The translations under genes were made by a program, and so were the position numbers. From positions 160,337 to 224,336 of the forward strand of contig JADNRX010000047.1 of NCBI GenBank assembly GCA_015501595.1: DNA of 64,000 nt, in the 5' to 3' direction. Below, piece after piece: positions 8,954-18,884 of the stretch (the first letter of the stretch is position 1; each line of letters opens with the position of its first letter). The notes beneath the pieces are model-generated. The model ran no database searches and was not told where the DNA came from. It saw only the letters and a program-made list of their open reading frames with translations. Source of the stretch: Hymenopellis radicata (lineage: Eukaryota; Basidiomycota; Agaricomycetes; Agaricales; Physalacriaceae).

Positions 8954-11900
8954 CTATACCACTCCAAGCATATCTCTGAATGTCGTGAACTTCTGCCGTG
9001 CTAGCGCTTTCGTGAAGATATCCGCGACGTTGTCCACGGTCGCGACACGGTTGACAGTGACATCGCCTTCGAAGACGCGTTCCCGGACGTAGTGATAGCG
9101 GATGTCGAGATGTTTGACGCGGGCATGGAAAGCGGGATCGTATGCGAGGCACGTAGCGCCATTGTTGTCGCAGAGAAGTGGTGTCGCCTCCTTCTTCTTC
9201 AACATCTCTAGTTCTCCAAATAACTGTCGAAGCCATACTGCTTCCTTGCATGCTTCGCTCGTCGCGATATATTCTGATTCGGTTGTTGAGGTTACCACCA
9301 CTTTCTGCTTGCGCGATGCCCAGGAGACAGCGCCACTTCCCAGATTGAATGTGTATCCCATCGTTGAGCGCAGTGTGTCCAAACAGTCGGCGTATGATGA
9401 GTCGGTAAAGCCGATTAGGGAGTTCTGGGTGCCACCAAGTCGCAGACGGAGGGTTCGCGTCCCCTTCAGGTACCTCACCACGTCGAGTGCCGCCCGCCAG
9501 TGCTCGCTGCGATAACAGTCGAGGAATCCTGCGAGTTTGGATACTGCGAAAGAGATGTCGGGTCGTGTGCCGATCGCGACATACATCAGGCCGCCGACTA
9601 GGTTACGGTATGGGCAGTCCTCGGCATCTGGAGTGGATAGTTTCGATGGGCGTCTCAGCTTGAGGTCGGGATCCATAGGGATGAGTTTTGGGTTTGCGTC
9701 GGGTGATAGGTAACGATGGAGGATTTTGTCGATGAGTGCGGTCTGGGACAAGTACACGAGTCGCTGTGCGCGGTCACGTTCGATAGCGATGCCGACTATG
9801 AATCTCGCGTCCTCAACAGACAGTTGCCAACGTGTGCGGAGTTCGGCTAGGAAGCGGTCGTTCTCCTCCCTGGAAGACGCGATGGATAGGAAGTCATCCA
9901 CGTGCACGGCACAGATAACGATCCCCGTTTCCGTCTTCCTGTAATAGACGCACCACTCGCTGTGTAATCGCTTGAACCCCCATCCTACCATCGCTTCGTT
10001 CAACGTCTTGTTCCAGATCCTCCCTCCTTGCTTCAGCCCGTAAAGTCCCTTCTGTAACTCCCACACCCAGTCCTCTTTTCCTTCCACCGCGAAACCCTCT
10101 GGTTGCTCGATCCACTGAGTCTCCTCCTCATTAAGAAGTCCGTGCAGGTAGGCTTGCTTGACGTCGAACTGTTGCATATCCCAGTCGTGATAGCCAGCGA
10201 GATGGGCGAGGATACGGAAAGACTCTGTGCGTGCTGTTGGTGAGGCGGTGCGTTCGTAGTCGCGTCCGAAGACCTGTTCGAAACCTCTGACCACAAGTCT
10301 AGCCTTCCATCTGTTGATTTCGCCGAGCTCGTTCCGCTTCCTGAGGAGTACCCATTTCGAGCGCAGGACTTTTCGACCAGCTGGTATGTTGCTGCGCGGG
10401 ACGAGTTTGTATACACCCATATCGGCAAGACCCTTCAGCTCCTCCTGGATCGCAGTTACCCATTTGTCTGCGTCCTCGGAATCTAGCGCTGCTTTCAGGT
10501 TGGGTGGTTCGTCCATCGCGCGGTCCTCCTGTTCTGACGCCATGAGTAAATCATCAATCAGCTCGTCAAACGGGTCGTCGTCATCAAGGAAATCAACATC
10601 CAACCCTTCGTCCTGTAACGCTGCTCGCAACTCTATCCTCGTCTGTCGTCTGTCCTTCGCCGCCTGCTTCCGTTCCTTCTTCGCCTCTATTGACTCCCTA
10701 ACCTCCTGCAATAGCCGTGGGGACCTTCGTGGTAATCTATCCGAGGTCTCCGGATTCTTCAATGACGGTGTTTCCGGGGCCTCTTCTACTGGGGAGCTCG
10801 GATTCTTCGATGACGGTGTTTCCGGCTCCTCCTCTATTCTACCGTCGGTACCCAGATTCTTCAATGACGGTGTTTCTGGGCCCGCGTCTATCGTACTGTC
10901 AGGTATGTTCGTGTTTGATGAGGGATGTAAGGACGTTGTTGGGATTCTTGAGATATCTGATGGTGAGGATGGTGGGGGTGTTGTAGATGGTTCGGGGATT
11001 GGTGGGATTTCGGGGTCGCCGACACTGGGAGATTCGATGGTGGTGTTCGGTTTGAAAGCTCGATGTACGTCTTGATGTGATTCGACGAATTTGACGTGGA
11101 AGGATTCAATGACTTTGTGAGTCGCTCGGTGGTAGCATCGGTACGCTTTCGCTCTCTGTGAATATCCGATAAGTACACACTCGATGGACCTCTGGTAGAT
11201 TTTTGGATTTCTTGAAGGGATGAGGACAAACGCGCGGCATCCAATCTCGCGAAGATGTGCGAGGTCCGGCTTCCGTCCGTACCATGCTTCGAATGGTGTC
11301 TTGAATTTCGCACCGACTGCTGGTGTCCGTGCTGTGAGGTACGCCGCTGTAACACAGAACTCGTCCCATCTATTTGGAGGTAGGTCCGCCGCGATGCGCA
11401 TTGTGCGTGCCTTGTTCATGACTGTCCGATGGGTACGTTCACATTGTCCGTTGTGTGCACTGGTGTAAGGAGCTGTGAATTCGAAGTCGATCCCTCTGGA
11501 TTCGCACCACTGGGTCATAGCGTCTGAGCGTAGTTCGCCATTGTCGAATCGATACTTCTTCGGACGTTGGCCAGTCTGCTGTTCCACTCGTAGTTCCCAC
11601 ACACGTAGACGTTCAAAAGCGCTTGATTTGGATGGCAATGGTACAGCCCATGGGAAACATGTGGCTTCGTCGACGATGGACATTAGGTATTTGTTGCCAG
11701 AGGCGGACACAACATCTTCTGGACCGGTCAGGTCAACCGCCACCACCTCCAATCTCTCCGTCGCTCTGGGGCCCTCCCGTACCTTCGGTACTGATGACTG
11801 CGGCTGTTTCCCAAGGATGCATGATGAGCAAACGGGGGGCAGCGTAGAGAGATTGATGGGCATACCAGACGCGGAAGCGTGGCGCGCCATGTGGAGGATG

Positions 11901-13783
11901 GCTGGGACATTGGGGTGACCAAGGCGGCGATGCCAGACACCTATATCAGCAGTTGGGGTAACGGACACGAGAGCGGAATCAATAGCAGGAGCGAGCTTGG
12001 TGCATTCGAGTTTGTAGAGCTTTCGAGAAGGGATGCGAGTGCCTGTAGCGAGTACGCGGCCGCGGCCGCGATTAGCGATAATGGTAATAGACGTTGATGA
12101 GAAGCGGCTCTCGCACTGGAGGTCGTCGGATATCGTTGCAATGGAGACAAGACGGACAGCAGATTCAGGGATCCAGAGGACATTGTTGAGCGTGAGTTCG
12201 GTACCTGTGCGATCCAGCTTCACGACGACACTCCCGATACCGCGCGCCTCGATGGAAGTCCCTCCGACGCCGCGAACCTTCCTTGGCGTAATCAGCGGGC
12301 GTAGGTGTTGGAAGTCTGTCTTATCCATAGTGACGTGAACAGAGGCGCCGGAGTCAGCTAGCCAGGGAGATGCAGAGAGAGGGATTGGGTTGAGGGAGCC
12401 ATCCAATGCAACACTGTACGCGTCGTCGCCAAGAGCTCTACAGTTGGTTTTCCAGTCTACCGTCGCTCTGGGCTCTTCCACAATCCCCAGCATGAAGAGT
12501 TCGTCGAAATCTCCAGGAACCATGGTGTCGCGTACTCCGTCGGTGTAAATATCCTGTAGTATGTCCGTCGACAGGCCACAGAAATCGGTGTTCGAATCCA
12601 CGACGTTCGTGTCTGCAACGTTGGCCGTGCTGTCCTTCTTCTTCTCGCTCTTCTTGTCGTGCTTCTCGCTACTCTTGGACTTGTTGCCCTCCTTCTCGCG
12701 GCGCCATGCGGCTTTCGCTTCACGCGCCTCGGCAATGGTCTTCCCTTCCATGCCTCCACCCTTCCTCACGCACCAGCGTTTTCCGTGCCCCAACCCGCCA
12801 CAGTTGCCGCACGTCTCACGTGTCTGTGTGGAGGTAATCATGGCTGTGTCGAGAGCGTCGTCCTTCTTGACGGCTGCCTCGAGTTCGAAGAGTTTTCGTA
12901 TGTCCGCCGACGTGTACGGTGCCTCCGCCGTAGCCCGTGCAAGGTTCTCCATAACGCGAGATCGGAGGATCGGATAGTGAGTGCCCATGGCTCGGATTAG
13001 CGCGACACAGAGAAAGTCGTCCTCCGTGGGTTTGCCCATCTCCCACAGTCTCTTGTTCACCTCTGCCATCTCGTGGATTTTTGTGGAGAGATCGTCGTCC
13101 GGCGCGAGGTTGTAAGAAAGAAGTTGCCGAATTAGCGTAATCTGTGCCACGACACCACGTTGGAGGTGACGCGCGGTAATCGCGGCCCACAGTGACTTGG
13201 CGGTCGTGATATCCTTGTAGACTGCCTCCTCCTCCGGCACCATCTGAAGTTTGATGAAAGCGACAACCGCGGCGTCATTCTGGACCCAATTTCCGTACGC
13301 GCGGGGCTCCAGAATAGCATCAGGTTCGTCGTATATGCCCTTGGTGTCGGGTTCGATGTGGTATATGAGTGGTTGGGAGACGGTGAGAACATTGCGTAAG
13401 GTATCGGACCAGCGCGTGAAATTGGACTCGGCGAGGTCGAGCGCGGGTTTGCCTGCGGGCCATGATGAAACGGCGATTGACACTTGCTTGATGCGGGGAT
13501 GTGTGCGGTCATAGCGGGTCGCTTCAAGGGACGGTGAAGGAGGGGTTGATGGTCGGGGCGATGGGTTACGTCCCGAGAGAACCTTCTCGAACAGGTCCAT
13601 CATCCGGGCCTCGTTTTCCATCATCCGTGCCTGCTGCTCCAGCAGCCTCTCTTCGAATGACGTTCCACCAGTGGCAGGAGGCGTGGCTTCATCGTCCATG
13701 TCGATGAGCGACGTGCTCGGCGCGACAGAGGGTCTGAGAGGTCGGGTGGAGGGTTCCGGGGCGGGCTTCGTTTTGGCAGGCAT
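8954..13783 (-). CDS. Gag-Pol polyprotein of the copia element
   Basis: 1609 residues without interruption, ATG at 13783. Gag occupies about 1-320. A CCHC zinc knuckle (CGNCGGLGHGKRWC) is at 325-338. The aspartic protease motif DSGAS is at 477-481. A pre-integrase HHCC zinc site (H618, H623, C651, C654) precedes the integrase with D684, D747 (RFDNGE) and E782 (CERTH). An acidic linker has three PETPSxKN repeats near 968-1012. The RVT_2 reverse transcriptase has D1207 (FDVKQAYLHG) and the VDD at 1295-1297. RNase H begins at FTDSSYAD (D1461) and runs to the C-terminus. Domain order PR-IN-RT-RH defines Ty1/copia (Pseudoviridae type). All catalytic residues are present. A single frame without a Gag/Pol frameshift is common in fungal copia elements. 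The plus-strand ORFs within it are shadows. Confidence 0.97.
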   Translation of the reverse strand: MPAKTKPAPEPSTRPLRPSVAPSTSLIDMDDEATPPATGGTSFEERLLEQQARMMENEARMMDLFEKVLSGRNPSPRPSTPPSPSLEATRYDRTHPRIKQVSIAVSSWPAGKPALDLAESNFTRWSDTLRNVLTVSQPLIYHIEPDTKGIYDEPDAILEPRAYGNWVQNDAAVVAFIKLQMVPEEEAVYKDITTAKSLWAAITARHLQRGVVAQITLIRQLLSYNLAPDDDLSTKIHEMAEVNKRLWEMGKPTEDDFLCVALIRAMGTHYPILRSRVMENLARATAEAPYTSADIRKLFELEAAVKKDDALDTAMITSTQTRETCGNCGGLGHGKRWCVRKGGGMEGKTIAEAREAKAAWRREKEGNKSKSSEKHDKKSEKKKDSTANVADTNVVDSNTDFCGLSTDILQDIYTDGVRDTMVPGDFDELFMLGIVEEPRATVDWKTNCRALGDDAYSVALDGSLNPIPLSASPWLADSGASVHVTMDKTDFQHLRPLITPRKVRGVGGTSIEARGIGSVVVKLDRTGTELTLNNVLWIPESAVRLVSIATISDDLQCESRFSSTSITIIANRGRGRVLATGTRIPSRKLYKLECTKLAPAIDSALVSVTPTADIGVWHRRLGHPNVPAILHMARHASASGMPINLSTLPPVCSSCILGKQPQSSVPKVREGPRATERLEVVAVDLTGPEDVVSASGNKYLMSIVDEATCFPWAVPLPSKSSAFERLRVWELRVEQQTGQRPKKYRFDNGELRSDAMTQWCESRGIDFEFTAPYTSAHNGQCERTHRTVMNKARTMRIAADLPPNRWDEFCVTAAYLTARTPAVGAKFKTPFEAWYGRKPDLAHLREIGCRAFVLIPSRNPKIYQRSIECVLIGYSQRAKAYRCYHRATHKVIESFHVKFVESHQDVHRAFKPNTTIESPSVGDPEIPPIPEPSTTPPPSSPSDISRIPTTSLHPSSNTNIPDSTIDAGPETPSLKNLGTDGRIEEEPETPSSKNPSSPVEEAPETPSLKNPETSDRLPRRSPRLLQEVRESIEAKKERKQAAKDRRQTRIELRAALQDEGLDVDFLDDDDPFDELIDDLLMASEQEDRAMDEPPNLKAALDSEDADKWVTAIQEELKGLADMGVYKLVPRSNIPAGRKVLRSKWVLLRKRNELGEINRWKARLVVRGFEQVFGRDYERTASPTARTESFRILAHLAGYHDWDMQQFDVKQAYLHGLLNEEETQWIEQPEGFAVEGKEDWVWELQKGLYGLKQGGRIWNKTLNEAMVGWGFKRLHSEWCVYYRKTETGIVICAVHVDDFLSIASSREENDRFLAELRTRWQLSVEDARFIVGIAIERDRAQRLVYLSQTALIDKILHRYLSPDANPKLIPMDPDLKLRRPSKLSTPDAEDCPYRNLVGGLMYVAIGTRPDISFAVSKLAGFLDCYRSEHWRAALDVVRYLKGTRTLRLRLGGTQNSLIGFTDSSYADCLDTLRSTMGYTFNLGSGAVSWASRKQKVVVTSTTESEYIATSEACKEAVWLRQLFGELEMLKKKEATPLLCDNNGATCLAYDPAFHARVKHLDIRYHYVRERVFEGDVTVNRVATVDNVADIFTKALARQKFTTFRDMLGVV

Positions 13784-13890
13784 TGCAGGGTTGAAAAGAC
13801 GCGTGTATGCGTGAAAATATGTTAGGCGGGACGGTAAAAACGTCCGAAAATGGCGTGTTCGAGGTCTCGTAACGTCAGGAAGGGTTCAAA

Positions 13891-13901
13891 GGCCCATAAC
13901 C
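13891..13901 (-). promoter_or_regulatory. Primer binding site (tRNA-iMet anticodon type)
   Basis: On the element strand GGTTATGGGCC follows the 5' LTR immediately. It is complementary to the anticodon stem-loop of initiator tRNA-Met (GGCCCATAACC), as in Drosophila copia, which primes from a tRNA half-molecule instead of the tRNA 3' end. The match is read by eye; the tRNA gene itself is not in the window. Confidence 0.75.
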
Positions 13902-14138
13902 TGTTAGAACCTAGACGATACGGACTGTCAATACACGCCCTTAGTCGTAGTGGAAAAGACTATTATTGTACCTAGACGATACGGACTGTCAATACACGCC
14001 TGTGCTATCTATCAGCCTGATATCGCCGGTACATAATGATGCGGATGCTTACCCTTAGTCGTAGTGGAAAAGACTAAGGGAAAGCATCCGATCGATCCCG
14101 CCTTGTAGGCTGGCGGATCACGTGGTCGACAACCAACA
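13902..14138 (-). repeat. 5' LTR of the copia element
   Basis: 237 bp, identical to the other LTR except for G at 13984 (A at 8745). Confidence 0.95.
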
Positions 14139-14143
14139 AGCAC
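14139..14143. repeat. Target-site duplication AGCAC (right)
   Basis: Exact match to 8658-8662. Confidence 0.9.
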
Positions 14144-15469
14144 TTCTGTCAAATCATGGTCGCTGTTGTCGAGGTTGTAGTCGCTGTCGTCAAGTCGTAG
14201 TTGAGGTCGAGGGCGAGGGTCAGTCCAATCAAATAGGAACCCAACAACGTAACATCTACGTGGCACGGCGGAGTTTGGCAATGGGTTAAGTTGGGGCGAA
14301 GATATCGTGGTGATAGAAATGATGGCGGTGCAGAAGGCTGGGGCTGTCCCAAGGGTTGCAGTTCAACCTGTGACGACGCCATCTCCCAAGCAATGGGCCC
14401 ACAAAGCCCTGCTCAAGGTCGGCCTGGCTCTCCATGGGCCCACGCTTGGGTATCATGGCGTGGTCGTGGTAGCACCGAAAAAATCTGATACGGTTATTTA
14501 ATGTTAGAGGAATTGAAGCGGAAATGAGAACACACCACGTAGTGCTGCCCGCCTGCAGACGGTGCAGCCTACATTCCTCCAGCCATCGCTCTTGTAAAAC
14601 TTTTCTCCATGTCGCCGCGGAGCGCTTGACGTTGATCTATCTCAGGTTAACAGTACGGTTAAATCAACAATATGCTGCCTTCTTGACTAGGGCTTACGCG
14701 GCGTCCACAAGGCGATGCAGGGAGTAAGCGTAAGAGAGTTTAGTGTCCGTCGTCTCGTATCCTAAGTGCGGTCAGTAAAGGGCAGATACCGGTCACAGAC
14801 ACACCTGCCAGCGCCTGTCAGCGGCCTCACGAGTCGTTGTAAAATATCAGGAGGTTGTGAATATACGAGGAAAGACTTACCGCTATGGCTGCTCGCTCGT
14901 GTCGTGCTGTCGTGGGGGAAGTTGGGGGGAAGAGGAAGAGAGCGCGTGATCGGACTTTGAAACTGCGATCGAATGTAAGCCAACATACACGTGATCATTT
15001 CGGCCACCTGCCAGGCAAAAGGACTTGAACGGATTTTCTAAATCCACTCGCAAATAAAAAATAATGCTGGAGGGTAGTCTGACAGCCGAAGGCCCTACTC
15101 AAAGTCGGCTGTCAAAAATGTCACTGGTCTTCCTACATGGTATGTAAGGATTGTCACCTCGATAGTGTACACCTCTTTAGGACGGCTGAAGGCCACGAAC
15201 GAAGATGTGGATGCTTTCATGGTCACGACCACAGAGGAATGAGGATGCTGGGCATGCTGCGGGTGGGCATGTGGAAGATACCGCGAGAGAACTGCACCAT
15301 GAGATTGTTGGGCGTCGCTTTAGAGAGAAGCATACGCCGAGTGATGCTGGACGGCGAAGCACAATGACGAGCCACGGCTGTTCATCAGCACAGAAGGCCG
15401 CAACACATTTCGACGTCGAGTGCCGCAAGCCAGTATGAAATTGGGGATTCTGGCTCGCCAGGAAGAGCA
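14144..15469. other. Remnant of hexamer repeat, then unassigned sequence
   Basis: 14144-14230 resumes the hexamer repeat interrupted by the copia element. From 14231 onward short open frames on both strands have no family resemblance. No RNA gene is seen. Confidence 0.4.
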
Positions 15470-15800
15470 AGACATGAATCTTGATCGATGAGGTTACCGA
15501 ATAGAAAAAGAGCGGTACCAAATCGCATGAAAAGCTGTCGGTAGTTCGACGCAAGTGCTGTGAACGGTGTTAGATTAGACTGGAGTAATACGAAGTTTGT
15601 ACTCACCTTTCGTCGTTTACGTTTGTGACCGGAATGCGACGAAGAGATGCTCTCGAATTCGTCAAAGTCGTGGTCGTGGTCTGTGTCCGAATCCGCTCGC
15701 TGCCTATCGAGGACAACACAATGTGGAGCCCAGAGGATAGCGCGGGCCTTCCATAGAGGTCCTAGAGGTAGGCCCACAACTGGAGGCAAGCTGTGTTACA
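15470..15800 (-). CDS. Unrecognised two-exon gene fragment
   Basis: On the minus strand a frame reads GLPLGPLWKARAILWAPHCV, an acidic/His stretch (DSDTDHDHDFDEFES) and HKRKRRK. A good GTGAGT...CACAG intron (about 15556-15607) joins it to ALASNYRQLFMRFGTALFLF, a hydrophobic segment followed by another GTAACC donor. The codon-like character and correctly phased intron suggest a real or formerly real gene, but neither end nor family is known. It may be one of several captured or decayed gene pieces between 14.2 and 18.3 kb. Confidence 0.3.
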
Positions 15801-16452
15801 TGGGGAGTTCCCCATATAGGGAGCAAAATAGACACAGTACAAACCTACCACACGCACCAGCAACATATCTGGCTCAATCCGAGGGCCTGCTGCATCCACG
15901 TTCACAGCGCAGTGTCGTCGAAAGGTCGCCTTAGCGAAGAGGAGCACGAGAACGTTGCCAACAGCGCAATCGCGAAATCAGGAAGGACTCGCAGCAGATT
16001 CCAAGACCACGGTGACTTAAGCAAAACTAAGCGAAGCATCAAACTCTTTAATGATAGCAAGACACGAAATGAATGTAGCGGAGAGCAGGTTGTCCTAGAG
16101 CCGTTGCAGGTAGGAGCAAGGAGGGAGTACTGATCTGCACTCGATCATCATTTCTCTCTCTCACCACGACCACCTCAATGCAGGTGCTGCCATCTGGCCC
16201 TCTCTCCGGACCCTTCTCTCTCGTTTGCACGGCCGTCGAGGATGACTCTTCACCATTCGCGAACGCGTAAGCCTCCGGGACCTCCATGTCTCCAACGAGT
16301 GGGTAAGCTGGACAGCGCCGCGGACGCGTCCAGCGCCAAAGGTGTGTATTGTTTGATTTATTTTCTCTTTGAATTAATTCTCATTTATGTATACTAGGCT
16401 CTCGTCGTCCATTCCTGCCATTGGCCTTGACCCGAAGCGGCGATGTTTGATA

Positions 16453-16592
16453 TGCGAGAACGGCTCTCGGCAGCACTAGCTTGCGTTCTGCTCTTCCAGT
16501 GAGCGACGCCGTCGCGTAAGCCTCCGGGACGGAGCAGCAGCGCTTCAGGAAAATGATGACGGGCTTCAAGAGGCTGGATTAGCCCCCGCGCC
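16453..16592. repeat. 140-bp direct repeat, copy 1
   Basis: Starts GCGAGAACGGCT and ends GGCTGGATTAGCCCCCGCGCC, shared with 16908-17053. The end of the unit reads TEQQRFRKMMTGFKRLD-stop on the plus strand; copy 2 keeps TEQQRF and TGFKRLD-stop. Other frames are also open, so coding is unproven. A shorter related piece (CGTAAGCCTCCGGGACC) is at about 16266. Confidence 0.7.
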
Positions 16593-16907
16593 GTCATGTT
16601 GGTGCCTCCAACGAGGCAATGAGTCGGATTTCGGGCTGCAAGGCGTCGCGGACGCATCCAGCCTCAATCTGTGCGTATTTCTTCTTACTTTTTTCCTTTT
16701 AATTGACGCGTAAGCCCCGGCGAGGCAGCGTACGACGACTCAGGACTTGACGCTGCGGCTCTCGCGGCAACGAGACGCGTCAACCCGCAAGGCTGCACGG
16801 ACCACAATGACACCCTCTCCAACGACAAATCTCATATCAGTGTCTCGGTTTGCTGAGTCCTCTCTGGATGCTTTTCTTCGTCTTCTTTCCTTTTGGATCG
16901 ATAACAC

Positions 16908-17053
16908 GCGAGAACGGCTTCCGGCAGCCGTGGGGACGACTTTGTTACATTCTGCTCTCCCGCCGAGCGACGTCGCGTAAGCCTCCAGGACGGAGCAGCA
17001 ACGCTTCGAGAAGACGGCGACGGGCTTCAAGAGGCTGGATTAGGCCCCGCGCC
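16908..17053. repeat. 140-bp direct repeat, copy 2
   Basis: Diverged copy of 16453-16592, roughly 80% identical by eye with small indels. Flanked by T-rich and GC-rich sequence. No transposon ends or target duplications are recognised. Confidence 0.7.
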
Positions 17054-17786
17054 CTACTGTCTCTACTGGTCGTTGTGAATGTCATATTCTCGGTCATCAT
17101 AAGTATATGTTTGCCCGTTTCGCCCAACATCACGAGATGATATGTCGCGATGTTGTGATTTCGTCAGCTACAAGTTGGTGGACTATCCAATTCTTGTGAG
17201 TGTTATTCATTTCATGCTGCTCAAGGTGCTGACGCTGATTTGGCATTCAGCGAAGGCGGGCAGTACGAGTGCGCGATCAAAAGCTTCGGGCTCGATGCGT
17301 TCACGCAGGAGGACGACTGTGAAACTCGCTGAGGATGAAGACGATTACGAGCACCCAGAATCGAGGAAGACAGCGACGATGACCTGGTAGCGCACGGAGC
17401 TAAACGCAGAGGTCGAACGAACTCCTTCAAATCGGCAGATCCACGTCCACAAACCAACTACGGAAACTCATAATCCACGACGAGGCAGAGCCTCCCTGTC
17501 GCCGAGAAATCAGAACACGACAACTCACCTTCACTGAACTTACGATAGTCCGTAATAGTTCCGCGTCCGTATGTCTTTCTTTATCAACTTGTGCACCAGT
17601 AGCTGATGTAGAAAATCACAGCCGGGAAAAGCCGCTCTGTGTCTATCCTATGTGTTCAACACACTCCCACGAACACGATGAATCTGTGCATCATGAAGAG
17701 GTAGTCCGTGATGATCCATCTCTACAAGAGCCGGCATCGGAATCAGAGCCCGAAATTATATCCCGGAAACCGAAGCGCGAAAGCAG

Positions 17787-18234
17787 ATACCTCCCTTATC
17801 CAATGTCGAGGCGATGTGGACGAATTTACCGCCGAGGAAGGACGGCGTGCGCGCCCAGCTCGAGGTGCTCGACCAGAAGAGCTGGAAGGACCTCACCATT
17901 GACGAGAAGAAAGCTGGTTCGTGTCGCACTCATTCCCCAGCCGCAGCCGTACTGACAACGAGCAGCATACTACGTCTCATCTGGTCCTCATGGCGCGCGC
18001 ACACCTGTAAGCAAGACCAGCGACGGCCTTAAGGTCCTTGGCGGCGTGCTCGTCAGCCTCTCTGATAGTGCTGCCCTCTTCTTCAGTATCCGTGCTGTAG
18101 GCTCCTCTGCTCTTCCCAGACCGCTACTGACCGTACGACAGCCCCGGAAGCACCTCGTACTTAACAAGGAGTGGCAGGAGGCATTGAACCAGCAGCATGC
18201 CTTCGACCAAAAGTTGAACCTGTATACCTTTTGA
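17787..18234 (+). pseudogene. Cytochrome c oxidase subunit IV-type (fungal Cox5) gene fragment
   Basis: The frame PLSNVEAMW, then LEVLDQKSWKDLTIDEKKA, is joined by a GTTCGT...GAGCAG intron (about 17914-17967) to AYYVSSGPHGARTPVSKTSD and a membrane segment (GLKVLGGVLVSLSDSAALFF). This matches the nuclear-encoded COX IV family (yeast Cox5a/b), an inner-membrane subunit of complex IV. No mitochondrial presequence is found upstream, the TM segment carries an atypical Asp, and the C-terminus stops at KLNLYTF, short of the usual conserved tail after EWQEA. The gene keeps its intron, so the copy was made from DNA, not mRNA. Best read as a truncated pseudogene; a divergent functional paralogue cannot be excluded. 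Confidence 0.6.
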
Positions 18235-18349
18235 CTATTGATTAGAAGAAGCGGGCCTCCGGCAGCTTAGCTCGTCGTACATCATTACTATATGTATCTA
18301 AAGTACTTAACTCTATATTGCTGAATTGAAGTAGTTTGAAGCTGAAATA

Positions 18350-18620
18350 TGATGACTGGAGTTCAACTGTGTATTACATCAATGCATGAAGTTGATTGGA
18401 GCTATTTCAAATTTTCAATGATATGGCACATACTCAAGTTACCTCTTGAGAACTTGCAGCAACTTCAGTAGAAGGGTGATGCCTGAGTTAACTCTTGAGG
18501 ACTTACAGCAACTTTTGCAGAAGGCTGATCTTTAAGTTGCTTAAAGTTATCCCGAGTTGTCCCTGGCAACTTAGGCTCCTTGGGTCAACCAGAACATAGG
18601 GATCTAAACTTAAGTCAACC
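18350..18620. repeat. Subterminal AAGTT-type repeats (right)
   Basis: AT-rich block with AAGTTGC, GAGTTAACT and AACTTGCAGCAACTT motifs, including a tandem duplication of about 50 bp (18432-18481 and 18485-18537). Counterpart of 7780-8010 in opposite orientation. Confidence 0.4.
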
Positions 18621-18793
18621 AGACGCCAAAGTGCTTTTCCTGATGATAGACCCTTAAATTGCCTTATTTGGACAGTCCCACCTATGGCGGGACCTGAAAT
18701 TTCCTTACTTGGAGGCTCGTGCCTGGCCAAAGTGGTCCGTGACCCATTATGGTGTATATATAGCTTCACTTCAAAGACCTCCGTGACCCGTTA

Positions 18794-18822
18794 TGTGAAT
18801 TTGCGGTCGAAACACTACAGTA
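18794..18822 (-). repeat. Right copy of TACTGTAGTGTTTC inverted terminus
   Basis: Reverse complement begins TACTGTAGTGTTTC, identical over 14 bp to 7659-7672. Followed inward by GTGACCC-ATTATGG-type sequences, also found at 7689-7705. Confidence 0.45.
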
Positions 18823-18884
18823 CTGCGCGTCAGCTACAGCTAGCGCAACCTTAGTAAAATATTTAAAATTGACTTCGGTCTTCT

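Larger units (their letters stand above)
8663..14138 (-). mobile_element. Complete Ty1/copia LTR retrotransposon
   Basis: A 5476-bp element lying on the minus strand. It has two 237-bp LTRs (TG...CA ends), a 5-bp target duplication AGCAC, a tRNA-type primer binding site, a polypurine tract and one uninterrupted 1609-codon Gag-Pol frame with all expected domains. The LTRs differ at a single base (A at 8745, G at 13984), so the insertion is recent and the element may be active. It sits in a hexamer repeat array, inside the region bounded by the TACTGTAGTG inverted termini. Confidence 0.97.

Noticed and set aside
10314..11075. 253-codon plus-strand ORF with Ser/Gly-rich sequence
   Set aside because: Antisense shadow of the copia Gag-Pol linker between integrase and reverse transcriptase.
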